Source: Sulfurimonas sp. HSL1-2
Lineage (GTDB): Bacteria; Campylobacterota; Campylobacteria; Campylobacterales; Sulfurimonadaceae
DNA: 64,000 nt
Direction of reading: 5' to 3'
Assembly: GCF_039645565.1 (NCBI RefSeq)
Contig: NZ_CP147914.1
Location: forward strand, 1 to 64,000
The notes beneath the pieces were generated by a model. The model did not search any database. It was not told where the DNA came from and saw only the letters and a program-made list of their open reading frames with translations. Both the position numbers and the translations under genes were made by a program. Positions 11,552-20,226 of this stretch are shown here, piece by piece (the first letter of the stretch is position 1; each line of letters begins with the position of its first letter).

Positions 11552-13018
11552 ATGAGTGAAACCGCCAACGTTTGCGATATTGTTATTTTCGGAGGGCACG
11601 GGGACCTTTCCCTGCGGAAGCTGATTCCGGCCCTTTACCATCTCTGCAGCGACGGTTACGTCGCCCCGACGAGCCGTATCATCGCCACGAGCCGCCATGA
11701 CGTACCGCGCGAGGAGCACCTTGCCCTGGTGAAGGAGAAGCTGCAGTTTTTCCTCAAGGAGGGCTGCTTCGAAGAGGCCAAATGGGAGACCTTCGCGCGG
11801 CAGCTCGAGGTGGTCACCGTCGACCTGGGCGTGGAGGAGAGCTACGGCGCGCTGTCGGCAATGCTCGGCGAATACCCCGACCGGGACCGCGTCAACTACC
11901 TCTCGACCGCCCCGACCTTCTTCGGACCGATCTGCAAGGCGCTCAACCACTGGCAGCTGATCACGCCGAAAAGCCGTGTGGTCCTGGAAAAGCCGATCGG
12001 CCGTGACCTGGCATCGTCACGGGAGATCAACAACGAGGTCGCCCTCTATTTCGAAGAGCAGGCGATCTTCCGTATCGACCACTACCTGGGCAAGGATACG
12101 GTGCAGAACATTCTTGCGCTGCGTTTCTCGAACATGCTCTTTATGCCGCTGTGGAACGGCCAGGATATTGACCATATCCAGATCACGGCGGCCGAGAGCG
12201 TCGGTCTGGAGGGGCGGCACAGCTACTACGAGGACTACGGCGCCTTCCGGGACATGATCCAGAACCACCTCATGCAGCTGCTCTGCCTTGTGGCGATGGA
12301 GCCGCCCTGTTCGCTCGAAGCGGACAGCATCCGCGACGAAAAGGTGAAAGTGCTGCGTTCACTCCGCCCCTTCGGTTCGGATGATGTCCGGGACAAAACG
12401 GTCCGGGGCCGCTATACGGCGGGGGTGATCAACTCCGAAAAAGTCCCCGGGTACCTCGAGGAGGGGGTTTCGCCCGATTCGACGACGGAGACCTTCGCGG
12501 CGGTGAGGGTCGAAGTGGACAACTGGCGCTGGCAGGGGGTGCCCTTCTACCTGCGGACCGGCAAACGGATGAGCAAGCGCTATACGGAGATCGTCGTCCA
12601 GTTCAAAGAGGTGCCGTACCAGATCTTCGCCAACAAGGGGCGCTGCATCTCCCCGAACCGGCTGGTCATCATGCTCCAGCCCGAGGAGAGCATCAAGCTC
12701 AAGATCATGACGAAGATCCCGGGCCTCTCCGAACAGATGCACCTGCGGGAGATGGCGCTCGACCTGAACATTCCCGAAAACGCGCCGCGCACCCCGGAAG
12801 CGTACGAGCGCCTGCTGCTCGATGTCATCCGGAACAATGCCACGCTCTTTATGCGGCGCGATGAGGTCGAAGCCGCGTGGAAATGGGCGGACCCGATTCT
12901 CGAAGAGTGGGAAGGGGGCACGGTCGGCCTCAAGAATTACGCCGCCGGTACCGACGGCCCGACCGCGGCCATCGCGATGATCGAACGTGACGGCAGGAGC
13001 TGGTATGAAGAGCACTGA
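11552..13018 (+). CDS. zwf: Glucose-6-phosphate 1-dehydrogenase
   Basis: Zwf oxidises glucose-6-phosphate to 6-phosphogluconolactone with NAD(P)+. The 488-residue protein has the nucleotide-binding GGHGDLSLRKLIPALYHL near residue 15 and the active-site signature RIDHYLGKDTVQN near 175. The start follows aaaggacgacc. It is the second gene of the pyk-zwf-pgl-edd-eda operon, and its last 14 bases overlap pgl. Length is normal for the family. Confidence 0.97.
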   Translation: MSETANVCDIVIFGGHGDLSLRKLIPALYHLCSDGYVAPTSRIIATSRHDVPREEHLALVKEKLQFFLKEGCFEEAKWETFARQLEVVTVDLGVEESYGALSAMLGEYPDRDRVNYLSTAPTFFGPICKALNHWQLITPKSRVVLEKPIGRDLASSREINNEVALYFEEQAIFRIDHYLGKDTVQNILALRFSNMLFMPLWNGQDIDHIQITAAESVGLEGRHSYYEDYGAFRDMIQNHLMQLLCLVAMEPPCSLEADSIRDEKVKVLRSLRPFGSDDVRDKTVRGRYTAGVINSEKVPGYLEEGVSPDSTTETFAAVRVEVDNWRWQGVPFYLRTGKRMSKRYTEIVVQFKEVPYQIFANKGRCISPNRLVIMLQPEESIKLKIMTKIPGLSEQMHLREMALDLNIPENAPRTPEAYERLLLDVIRNNATLFMRRDEVEAAWKWADPILEEWEGGTVGLKNYAAGTDGPTAAIAMIERDGRSWYEEH

Positions 13019-13700
13019 GAACGTTTTTCACATCTACGATTCGCTCCCGACCCTGCATAAGATGCTGGCCTACAAGGTGGCGCGGGACCTCGAAACGGCC
13101 ATTGCGGCCAAGGGGAGCGCGTCGCTGATGCTCTCGGGCGGGAATACGCCGCGCCCCTTCCTCGTCCAGCTTGCCGCCGAGAATATCGACTGGAGCCGGG
13201 TGACCGTGGGGCTCGTGGACGAACGCTGGGTCGATCCGGAATCGGGGGCGAGCAACGAGAACCTGGTCCGCAGCGAGCTGCTGGCCAACGGGGCGGGTGC
13301 GGCGACTTTCGTCGGCATGTACCATTCCGGCGAGACGACGACGGAGGCGGTATCCGAGGTCGAGGCCGATTACAAGGCCCTTTTCCCCTTCGACGTCGTG
13401 GTGCTGGGGATGGGCGGCGACGGCCATACCGCCTCGCTCTTTCCCGGGCGGCCTGAACTGCAGACGCTGCTGAACGATACTGTACTCTGCGGGGCCGCCG
13501 AGGCGCCGGTGGATCCGAAAGAGCGGATGTCGCTATCGCTGTATGCCATCGCCTCTGCTGCGCACTGCTACCTGCACATCGAGGGCGGGGCGAAACTGGC
13601 CGTCTACGAAGCCGCCCTTGACGGCGACGAAGTCGATACAATGCCGGTGAGGGCTATACTGAACCATCCCGACATTGCCCTGGAAGTCTTTTACGCATAG
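13005..13700 (+). CDS. pgl: 6-phosphogluconolactonase
   Basis: The lactonase hydrolyses 6-phosphogluconolactone to 6-phosphogluconate. The 231-residue protein belongs to the DevB/SOL type: MLSGGNTPRPF near residue 37, VDERWV near 66, and the conserved GMGGDGHTASLFPG. The start at 13005 was chosen for its aggagc site (12995-13000); the overlap with the zwf end implies coupling. Six bases separate it from edd. Confidence 0.94.
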   Translation: MKSTENVFHIYDSLPTLHKMLAYKVARDLETAIAAKGSASLMLSGGNTPRPFLVQLAAENIDWSRVTVGLVDERWVDPESGASNENLVRSELLANGAGAATFVGMYHSGETTTEAVSEVEADYKALFPFDVVVLGMGGDGHTASLFPGRPELQTLLNDTVLCGAAEAPVDPKERMSLSLYAIASAAHCYLHIEGGAKLAVYEAALDGDEVDTMPVRAILNHPDIALEVFYA

Positions 13701-13706
13701 GAGAAG

Positions 13707-15542
13707 ATGATGCATCCCGTTATCCTTGAAGTGACCGAGCGGATCCGAGCACGATCCCTCCCGACCCGCGAACGCTACCTGCAGCGGATCGAGGCGGCGC
13801 ACCATGCACACCGCGCCAACCGCGAAGTGCTGGGGTGCAGCAACCTTGCCCACGCTATGGCGGCGGAGTCCGACGATGAAAAGCGCAAACTGGCGGGAAC
13901 GGTGACACCCCATATCGGGATCGTCACCGCCTACAACGACATGCTCTCCGCGCACCAGCCCTTTGCCACCTATCCCCCGCTGATCAAGCGGGCCCTCATG
14001 GACGTCGGTGCCACGGCACAGGTCGCCGGCGGGGTCCCGGCAATGTGCGACGGGGTGACCCAGTCGCAGCCGGGAATGGAGCTCTCGCTCTTCAGCCGGG
14101 ACACCATCGCGATGGCGACAGGCATCGCCCTGTCGCACAACGTCTTCGACGGGGCGCTCTACCTCGGCGTCTGCGACAAGATCGTGCCGGGGCTGCTTAT
14201 CGGGGCGCTGACCTTCGGGCACCTGCCTGCCGTTTTCGTCCCCGCGGGGCCGATGCCCTCGGGGATCAGCAATGCCGAAAAGGCGCTGGTGCGCCAGGAG
14301 TACGCCCAGGGCAAAGTCGGCAAGGACGCCCTGCTGCGGACCGAGGCCGCTTCGTACCACAGCAGCGGGACCTGTACCTTCTACGGTACGGCCAACTCCA
14401 ACCAGATGCTGATGGAGATTATGGGGCTGCACATCCCCGGCAGCGCCTTCGTCAACACCAACACCCCGCTGCGCGACGCGCTGACGACGGCGGCGGCGCA
14501 GCGGGCGGCGGCACTGACCCAGCTGGGCGATGACTACCTGCCCGTCGGGCGGATGATCGACGAGTGCAGTTTCGTCAACGCCGTCATCGGCCTGATGGCG
14601 ACGGGGGGGTCGACGAACCACACCCTTCACCTCATCGCCATGGCAAAGGCTGCGGGGATCGTGCTCACCTGGGACGATTTCGACGCCCTTTCCGCCGTGA
14701 CCCCTCTGCTTTGCAAGATGTACCCCAACGGCCAGGCGGACGTCAACCACTTCCGCGACGCGGGGGGCATGGGCCTCGTTATCCGCGAACTCCTCGACGC
14801 GGGGCTGCTGCACGAGGAGGTCCAGACCGTGATGGGGCCGGGACTGCGCCGCTACGCGGAATCCCCGCTGCTCGAGGCGGGAAAACTGGCCTTTGTGCCC
14901 GCACCGGAGGTATCGCGCAACCCCGACGTCGTTTCGACCGTGGGGGAACCCTTCTCCCACGAAGGGGGGCTGGCGCTGCTGGAGGGGAACCTCGGCCGCA
15001 GCGTCATCAAGATCTCCGCGCTCAAGCCGGAACTGATGCATATCGAGGGCGAAGCGCGGGTCTTCGACTCCCAGGAGGCGCTGCAGGCGGCTTTCAAGGC
15101 GGGGGAGCTCGAACGCGACTTCATCGCCGTTGTCCGTTTCCAGGGGCCCGCAGCCAACGGCATGCCGGAGCTGCACGGCCTGATGCCGCCGCTGGGCGTA
15201 CTGCAGGATAAGGGGTACAAGGTCGCCATCGTCACCGACGGCCGGATGTCGGGAGCGTCGGGCAAGGTACCCTCTGCGATCCATATGACGCCCGAAGCGG
15301 CCCATGGCGGCCTGCTGGCAAAGGTACGCGACGGGGATCGCATGGTGCTTGACGTGCATGAAAAGAGGCTGGAGCTCCTCGTCGACGCGGCGGAGCTGGC
15401 CAAGCGGGAACCCGCTGCGCCGTCGCTCCTGCACAATCGGCACGGCATGGGGCGGGAGCTCTTCGCCCTTATGCGTCAGAACGTCGGCAGCGCCGAAGAG
15501 GGCGCGACGATCTTTGATGCGGTCGGAGAGGAGCGGGCATGA
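13707..15542 (+). CDS. edd: Phosphogluconate dehydratase (Entner-Doudoroff)
   Basis: Edd dehydrates 6-phosphogluconate to 2-keto-3-deoxy-6-phosphogluconate using an iron-sulfur cluster. The 611-residue length is typical. The IlvD/Edd signature cysteine is in CDKIVPGLL, and [16 protein letters not shown] and [13 protein letters not shown] are present. Two tandem ATGs (13707, 13710) follow aggag (13699-13703); spacing slightly favours the second. The long IlvD-like sequence could suggest dihydroxy-acid dehydratase, but length and neighbours (pgl, eda) support Edd. Confidence 0.95.
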   Translation: MMHPVILEVTERIRARSLPTRERYLQRIEAAHHAHRANREVLGCSNLAHAMAAESDDEKRKLAGTVTPHIGIVTAYNDMLSAHQPFATYPPLIKRALMDVGATAQVAGGVPAMCDGVTQSQPGMELSLFSRDTIAMATGIALSHNVFDGALYLGVCDKIVPGLLIGALTFGHLPAVFVPAGPMPSGISNAEKALVRQEYAQGKVGKDALLRTEAASYHSSGTCTFYGTANSNQMLMEIMGLHIPGSAFVNTNTPLRDALTTAAAQRAAALTQLGDDYLPVGRMIDECSFVNAVIGLMATGGSTNHTLHLIAMAKAAGIVLTWDDFDALSAVTPLLCKMYPNGQADVNHFRDAGGMGLVIRELLDAGLLHEEVQTVMGPGLRRYAESPLLEAGKLAFVPAPEVSRNPDVVSTVGEPFSHEGGLALLEGNLGRSVIKISALKPELMHIEGEARVFDSQEALQAAFKAGELERDFIAVVRFQGPAANGMPELHGLMPPLGVLQDKGYKVAIVTDGRMSGASGKVPSAIHMTPEAAHGGLLAKVRDGDRMVLDVHEKRLELLVDAAELAKREPAAPSLLHNRHGMGRELFALMRQNVGSAEEGATIFDAVGEERA

Positions 15543-16165
15543 CAGCGATTGAACTTTTTAACATCTCGCCGGTCGTCCCGGTCGTCGTACTCGCGCGTGT
15601 GGCGGATGCCGTGCCGCTGGCCGAAGCGCTGCTCGAAGGGGGCGTGGGCATTATGGAAGTGACCCTGCGCAGCGACGCGGCGCTGGAGTGCATCGAGGCG
15701 ATCGCCAAAGTGGTACCGGAGATGAATGTCGGTGCGGGCACCGTCATCAACGCCGGCGACCTGTTGCGTGTCCGTGATGCGGGGGGACGGTTTTCGTTCA
15801 GCCCCGGTATCAGCCCGGAGCTGCTGTCGGCGAGTGCGCAGGAGGGGATCACCTTTATCCCCGGCGTCGCGACGGCCAGCGAGCTGATGGCGGCCATCAA
15901 TGCCGGCATCACCGGGTGCAAACTCTTCCCCGCTACGGCCGTCGGTGGTGTCGAACTGCTCAAGGGGTTTGCGGGGCCTTTCCCGGAGATGCGTTTCTGC
16001 CCCACCGGCGGTGTCAGTCTGGCGAATATGAACGACTTTCTCTCGCTGCCCAACGTCTCCTGCGTGGGGGGCAGCTGGATCGTTCCGAAAGCGGCAGTAG
16101 GTGCAGGTGAGTTCGAAAAGATCACGGCGTTATGTAAAGAGGCGCTCGGCAGTGTCCGGAGCTGA
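15539..16165 (+). CDS. eda: KDPG aldolase (2-keto-3-deoxy-6-phosphogluconate aldolase)
   Basis: Eda cleaves KDPG to pyruvate and glyceraldehyde-3-phosphate. The 208-residue class I aldolase shows [23 protein letters not shown] and the Schiff-base lysine in [12 protein letters not shown]. The start overlaps the edd stop by four bases (ATGA), so the pair is coupled. It is the last gene of the operon; a GC hairpin with a T run follows 25 bases after the stop. Confidence 0.96.
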   Translation: MTAIELFNISPVVPVVVLARVADAVPLAEALLEGGVGIMEVTLRSDAALECIEAIAKVVPEMNVGAGTVINAGDLLRVRDAGGRFSFSPGISPELLSASAQEGITFIPGVATASELMAAINAGITGCKLFPATAVGGVELLKGFAGPFPEMRFCPTGGVSLANMNDFLSLPNVSCVGGSWIVPKAAVGAGEFEKITALCKEALGSVRS

Positions 16166-16189
16166 CGTTTCGTCTCCATCGTAAAAATG

Positions 16190-16215
16190 CGGCGCTTGCC
16201 TCGGTGCCGTTTTCT
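16190..16215 (+). terminator. Intrinsic terminator of the Entner-Doudoroff operon
   Basis: CGGCGC (16190-16195) pairs with GTGCCG (16204-16209) across an 8-base loop, with one G-U pair, and is followed directly by TTTTCT. It stands 25 bases after the eda stop. Confidence 0.65.
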
Positions 16216-16507
16216 CCAGATTTTTCATCGATGCGAGCCGGTAAAAGGCATTATTATTAATGCCTATACTTTCTTCTTTCTTTTTTTATTATATTTTTGA
16301 ATATATCTTCCTGGAGACGCTCCCGGCCTGCTGCCCCGGTGTATCTAACAGTAACAATATTTAAATTGTGAACGATGGTGATGAAATTTAGCGCAGTTTT
16401 ACTACGTATCAAAAATGATTTTTTGTAATAATTATGTGACAAGCCTGAGACGCTGCAGAGTCGGTAGCGCAGTAGACTTACGCATTTTATCATTAAGGAA
16501 TTATCAG
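16216..16507. other. Intergenic region with a second hairpin; no gene seen
   Basis: This AT-rich stretch holds a perfect hairpin AGGCATTA/TAATGCCT (16246-16265, loop TTAT), followed by a pyrimidine-rich tract with long T runs (16269-16290). It may act as a backup terminator. The rest carries several AT-rich blocks likely to include the promoter of the gene at 16508, but I cannot place a convincing -35/-10 pair. A 78-codon minus-strand frame (16257-16493) has no recognisable features and was not called. Confidence 0.4.
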
Positions 16508-16774
16508 ATGTTCATCACGTCAAAAGAGGTTGAAAGCGTCATTGGAAAAGAGCTGGCGGACCGCCTGTGCGAATGGCTGCGTACGAGTTCGCCGATCAGC
16601 TGTATTGTCGAGCAGGGTTCTGAAAATACGATTCGTTTCAACATAGACGAGGCAATGGATTTTTCCAAGATCAAGATGCACAGCGATGCACTCAAACGCG
16701 AGTTTTTCCCGCATATCGCCAAGCTGAAACAGTACAAGGTAAGCACGCCGCTCAGAGCTGACCTCTCCGCATAA
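16508..16774 (+). CDS. Hypothetical protein, 88 residues
   Basis: I do not recognise a family. The start at 16508 follows aagga (16495-16499); a longer frame from 16415 runs through AT-rich non-coding DNA. The product is soluble and begins MFITSKEVESVIGKELADRL, with a helical N-terminal half and a lysine-rich end. It stands alone between the Entner-Doudoroff operon and a MOSC gene. Confidence 0.65.
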   Translation: MFITSKEVESVIGKELADRLCEWLRTSSPISCIVEQGSENTIRFNIDEAMDFSKIKMHSDALKREFFPHIAKLKQYKVSTPLRADLSA

Positions 16775-16814
16775 TCCCCCTCGTTCTCCTCTCCCCGCCC
16801 GGCCCTACTAGGGT

Positions 16815-17306
16815 ATGATTTCAGTGATGAATGAAATACAGGGCAGGGTCACATCCCTTCTTATCGGTCCCGAAGCAAAACAGCCGCTTACACGTGTGCC
16901 CTCCGTTACTGCCGTTGCCGGCAGGGGACTTGTCGGCGACCGCTACTATTTCGGCCGCGGCAGTTTCAATGCGCCCCAGTTCGATCAAAGTGTGCGGGAA
17001 GTGACGCTGATCGCCGCCGAAGCGATCGCCGAATGCAACAAGAGGCTCGGTACGACCCTTGACCTTGCCGATTTCCGGCGCAATATCGTCACAGAAGGGA
17101 TTGACCTGGCCCTGCTGAAGGGAAAGCGGTTCCGTATCGGGGAGGTGACGCTGCGGTGGGTGCGGAGCGCGCCGCCCTGCCGCTACCTATCGCGCCTTTT
17201 GGGCGAGGACATGATGATTGGTCTCAAGGGGATAGGCGGTATCCGCGCCGTGATTGAAACGGGCGGGACGATCAGTGAAGGGGATACTCTTTATGTCCTA
17301 CCGTGA
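16815..17306 (+). CDS. MOSC domain-containing protein
   Basis: The 163-residue protein is a stand-alone MOSC domain, a beta-rich fold found in molybdenum cofactor sulfurases and related sulfur or metal carriers. The conserved region GRGLVGDRYYFGRG is near residues 36-49. The candidate sulfur-carrying cysteine is in RSAPPCRYLSRLLG (about residue 119). A second in-frame ATG at 16827 is equally possible; neither has a strong Shine-Dalgarno. Its end overlaps the next small gene by 14 bases. Substrate unknown; molybdenum-cofactor or persulfide chemistry is inferred from the fold. Confidence 0.82.
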   Translation: MISVMNEIQGRVTSLLIGPEAKQPLTRVPSVTAVAGRGLVGDRYYFGRGSFNAPQFDQSVREVTLIAAEAIAECNKRLGTTLDLADFRRNIVTEGIDLALLKGKRFRIGEVTLRWVRSAPPCRYLSRLLGEDMMIGLKGIGGIRAVIETGGTISEGDTLYVLP

Positions 17307-17544
17307 AAAACTGCGCGCCTTTCCAGACGGGGCGCAGGAGGTGCTTTACGAGGGGAAACGCTGGCTTATGCGCAAAGAGACGCACCTGGATGGCAGGCTC
17401 ATCAAGCTCTACGCCGAAGAGCTCGGGGGAAATGACTTCGTGAGCCTTAACTACTATGAGACGGCCTCCGCCCCCCTGCTCAAACCCTGCGAGATGCCCG
17501 CGGAGAAGGTGATCGCCTTTATCGAGAGGGCTACGCTGCCGTAA
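17293..17544 (+). CDS. Hypothetical protein, 83 residues, coupled to the MOSC gene
   Basis: The family is not recognised. The start at 17293 (MSYREKLRAFPDGAQEVLYE) overlaps the MOSC stop and has gtgaagg about ten bases upstream. The sequence is compact and soluble, with a predicted beta-sheet (RWLMRKETHLDGRLIKLYAEELGG), and resembles small accessory proteins encoded next to enzymes. Overlap with the MOSC gene suggests a shared role. Confidence 0.7.
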   Translation: MSYREKLRAFPDGAQEVLYEGKRWLMRKETHLDGRLIKLYAEELGGNDFVSLNYYETASAPLLKPCEMPAEKVIAFIERATLP

Positions 17545-17554
17545 GCGCGGAGCG

Positions 17555-17573
17555 CCGCCATTGAGAATGGCGG
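17555..17573. terminator. Hairpin between convergent genes
   Basis: CCGCCATT (17555-17562) and AATGGCGG (17566-17573) form a perfect 8-bp stem with a 3-base loop in the 32-bp gap between the 83-residue gene and the convergent fadL-type gene. There is no T tract on either side, so it may protect 3' ends rather than terminate alone. Confidence 0.45.
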
Positions 17574-17576
17574 AGA

Positions 17577-18773
17577 TCAGAAGGAGTACGTTACCTGCAT
17601 GCTGACGCTGGTCTGGCTGTGTTTCGATCCGATTTCGTACGGGCCGGAGATGCTGGCGGAGGTAAACCGTTCTTCCGTTTCCGGCGCATAGGCGAAGGCG
17701 AGGTCGCACGCGAGCGTTTCATTGAAATTATAGGTGCCCCCCACAGTGAAGTGCTGTTCCACGGTGGCCGGGAAACCGAGCAGGTTGAACATGTTCAGCG
17801 CCGCGCCGCCGTTGCTCATCCAGTCGAGCTCTCTGATCGGGCTCTTGGCGTAGTTGTATCCCGCTCTGAGCTGCCCCATGTCGGAAGTGAACTGATAACC
17901 GAACATAAAGACGTCCTGATCTTTCCAGCCGAAATCCTTGTACCCTGTGGCGTCGCTCCAGGCGATATGTTTATAGTCGAACGCGGCAGTATGGCCGCCC
18001 AGAGTGTAGGAGAGCCCCGCGCCGTATTCGGCCGGCTGCTCCAGCTCGGAGGAGATGCCGGTAACGCCCGCGGAGGCAAAGGGGGCCGTTGCATTCGTGA
18101 GCTGGTCTTTGTAATCCATCGTGATGCCGGATTTGTAGACGAAGCCTAGCTTCGCGCCCGTGATGCCGGCTTCGCCCAGGTCGTACGACGCCCCAAGGGT
18201 GTACCCCAGCGCGATATCCTGCGCGATGCCTGAGCCCACGGTGGTCCCGTTGTTATAGTTGATATCCAGTGCCCCGTACTGCACAATCGCCGTTGCACCG
18301 ATGCTCAATCCGTGGGTGGTATATGCTACCGGGACGCCGAACTGCATCAGCTGCAGGTTCGTCACCATCTGCATCGTAGTCCCCGAGGTGTCTTCGCGGT
18401 AATCGGTCCCCATGCCCCCGGTACCCCACATCCCTACGCCGAGATAGAGGTTGTCATTGATCTTGGCCGCGATCGATACTTCCGGAATGACATTAAGGTC
18501 GGCATCGCTCTGGCGGTAACCCGCACCCCCGTCGTATTTGACATCCGGCATGAACACCGTGCCGCCGAAAGAGATCTCGGTGGCCGGGACTTCGGTGATC
18601 ATCGCGGGGTTGGCCAGCGCCGATTCCGCCCCGTGGCTCATGCCGATACCGATGCCGCCCATGCCGCGTGCTTTTGCACCGAGCCCGATGAGGTGGTCGC
18701 CGTTAGTCGCGTATGCGGAGGTTGCCCCGAGGGCCGCAACGGCTGCCAGTGCCAAGCGTGCTGATGTTTTCAT
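17577..18773 (-). CDS. OmpP1/FadL family outer-membrane porin
   Basis: The 398-residue protein has a clear signal peptide (MKTSARLALAAVAALGATSAYA). It continues with the FadL N-terminal hatch region (ATNGDHLIGLGAKARGMGGIGIG and ALANPAMI). Alternating beta strands follow, and it ends VTYSF with the C-terminal phenylalanine of a Bam-inserted barrel. FadL proteins move hydrophobic compounds such as fatty acids or aromatics across the outer membrane; the substrate here is unknown. The start has caggag nearby. It is transcribed alone from an AT-rich 306-bp upstream region. Confidence 0.9.
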   Translation of the reverse strand: MKTSARLALAAVAALGATSAYATNGDHLIGLGAKARGMGGIGIGMSHGAESALANPAMITEVPATEISFGGTVFMPDVKYDGGAGYRQSDADLNVIPEVSIAAKINDNLYLGVGMWGTGGMGTDYREDTSGTTMQMVTNLQLMQFGVPVAYTTHGLSIGATAIVQYGALDINYNNGTTVGSGIAQDIALGYTLGASYDLGEAGITGAKLGFVYKSGITMDYKDQLTNATAPFASAGVTGISSELEQPAEYGAGLSYTLGGHTAAFDYKHIAWSDATGYKDFGWKDQDVFMFGYQFTSDMGQLRAGYNYAKSPIRELDWMSNGGAALNMFNLLGFPATVEQHFTVGGTYNFNETLACDLAFAYAPETEERFTSASISGPYEIGSKHSQTSVSMQVTYSF

Positions 18774-19079
18774 ATGTTCTCCTGAATATAGTTAATAAAA
18801 ATTCAAAAAAAGAGCGCGTCTACCCGTCACAACTTTTTATTGCATAATAATTTAATACCTATGTGAATTGAATAGGTATTTCTGTCAATTATTTGCCTAT
18901 TGCTATAAAATTGGGATTTTTTGGAGGAAAAAACAGTTAATTGAAAATTGATTTAAAAAATAAATATTTAAAATATATCAAGGTTGGTCACAGATAGGTT
19001 TCAATGTTGTGGGTTTTCCCGGAACGCTCATGCTTCGAAAACGGCAGATGATGGCCGTCAGATCGGCGTGGTGTGAGGG
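18774..19079. promoter_or_regulatory. AT-rich upstream region of the FadL gene with an inverted repeat
   Basis: No gene is seen in this 306-bp stretch. It contains a perfect inverted repeat AATACCTAT (18854-18862) / ATAGGTATT (18872-18880) separated by nine bases, about 80 bases upstream of the FadL start. A further CCTAT half-site lies at 18896-18900. The arms and spacing fit a dimeric repressor operator. The 18930-18985 part is almost pure A/T. Confidence 0.45.
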
Positions 19080-20096
19080 CTAGGCTTCCATTAATGTTTT
19101 TGCAAGCCGCATTGCCGCAATAACGGCGCCTTCGAGGTAGCCCCCTTCCTGCGATTCGGTCTCCGTCCCGCAGAAGTGCAGGCACTCTGATACCGCCGTT
19201 TCCATCCCGTAGCGGGGATGGGCATCGAGAGGCTCGCGGTCGGCGGGGACCGAGGTGTAGGGGTCGCTGCGCCAGTTGTGGTAGCGGAAAACCTCGTAAT
19301 CGCGAGCCTCCGGTCCGAAGAGGCGGGTGAGCTGTTCGAAGACGCGTTCGGGCTGGGCATCATCGGCGGAACGGGTATGGTAAAAGCCGAAGAGCGCGCC
19401 CTTGTTCCGGGTTGAAGCGTCGTGCACTTCGGAGAGGGGACCGCGGTGGCTGGTGGCAAACCCGCTCAGTCCCCGCGCCCGCCAGAAGGGTTCGGCATAG
19501 GTGACGATGCACTTGGACGAAAAGCCCATCCAGGTCGGGATGGCGAGCATCTTTTCACGCACCGGTGCGGCCAGCGGCGGTTCGAAGGCGATGGTGTCGG
19601 CGCAGAGGCGCGGGGGAAGGGTGACGATGCAGTGTGCAGCGCGCAGCGCCTCCCCGTCGGTGTGGACGGTGACGCCTTCGCCGTCCGAGGCGATCGTGCG
19701 TACGGGGGTCTCCAGCCGGATATCGACCTCTCCGAGGCGTTCGGCCAGGGAGGAGGTCAGCATGCCGGCACCCCCTTCGATCCTGTACGAGGGGGCGTTT
19801 TGCCCGGTGCGGAAGTACTGCACGCCTTCGGGAGCATCATAGGCGAAGGCGCCCTGGTCATAGTGGCGGAAGAGGGTGAGGCCCAGGGCATCGACGAGGT
19901 GCCGGATGTGGTGCTGGTGGGGCCAGACCCAGGTCGGTCCGAGGTCGAAACGCTCCCCCGCCTCCTCGACGGTAAGGATCCTTCCGCCGATGCGCGGCCG
20001 CGCTTCGAGCAGCGTGATGCGGTAGTGCCCCTGTAGCAGATGGGCCAGCAGCAGACCGTTCAGGCCTGCGCCTACAATGATGAGATCCGGTTTCAT
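19080..20096 (-). CDS. FAD-dependent amine oxidase family protein
   Basis: The 338-residue flavoprotein starts with a Rossmann fold (DLIIVGAGLNGLLLAHLL, then LLEARPRIGGRI). It ends with the FAD-contacting FCGTETESQEGGYLEGAVIAA-type segment (key GxE and GYLEGA). This matches the flavin monoamine oxidase/phytoene-desaturase-like superfamily. It is shorter than typical monoamine oxidases (about 450), lacks a signal peptide, and so should be cytoplasmic. A TATACT in reverse at 20104-20109 is only about ten bases from the ATG, suggesting a very short leader. The substrate cannot be read from context. Confidence 0.82.
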   Translation of the reverse strand: MKPDLIIVGAGLNGLLLAHLLQGHYRITLLEARPRIGGRILTVEEAGERFDLGPTWVWPHQHHIRHLVDALGLTLFRHYDQGAFAYDAPEGVQYFRTGQNAPSYRIEGGAGMLTSSLAERLGEVDIRLETPVRTIASDGEGVTVHTDGEALRAAHCIVTLPPRLCADTIAFEPPLAAPVREKMLAIPTWMGFSSKCIVTYAEPFWRARGLSGFATSHRGPLSEVHDASTRNKGALFGFYHTRSADDAQPERVFEQLTRLFGPEARDYEVFRYHNWRSDPYTSVPADREPLDAHPRYGMETAVSECLHFCGTETESQEGGYLEGAVIAAMRLAKTLMEA

Positions 20097-20226
20097 GGCC
20101 GACAGTATAGTCCTTCCCGGTTGACCCGATACTTTGGCGTATTTTTTCTTTAAATAATTTATGTTTTAATGATCTTTACCGGATGTTTGCACAAAATGTT
20201 CCGCGCCGCTGTCAAAGGAAGATGTC

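Noticed and set aside
16441..16490. tRNA-like stretch (ggtagcgcag) before the 88-residue gene
   Set aside because: Only a D-arm-like word is present; no acceptor stem, anticodon arm or T arm can be folded around it.
16257..16493. 78-codon minus-strand frame in the intergenic region after eda
   Set aside because: It runs through a hairpin and AT-rich non-coding DNA, has no ribosome site and no conserved features.
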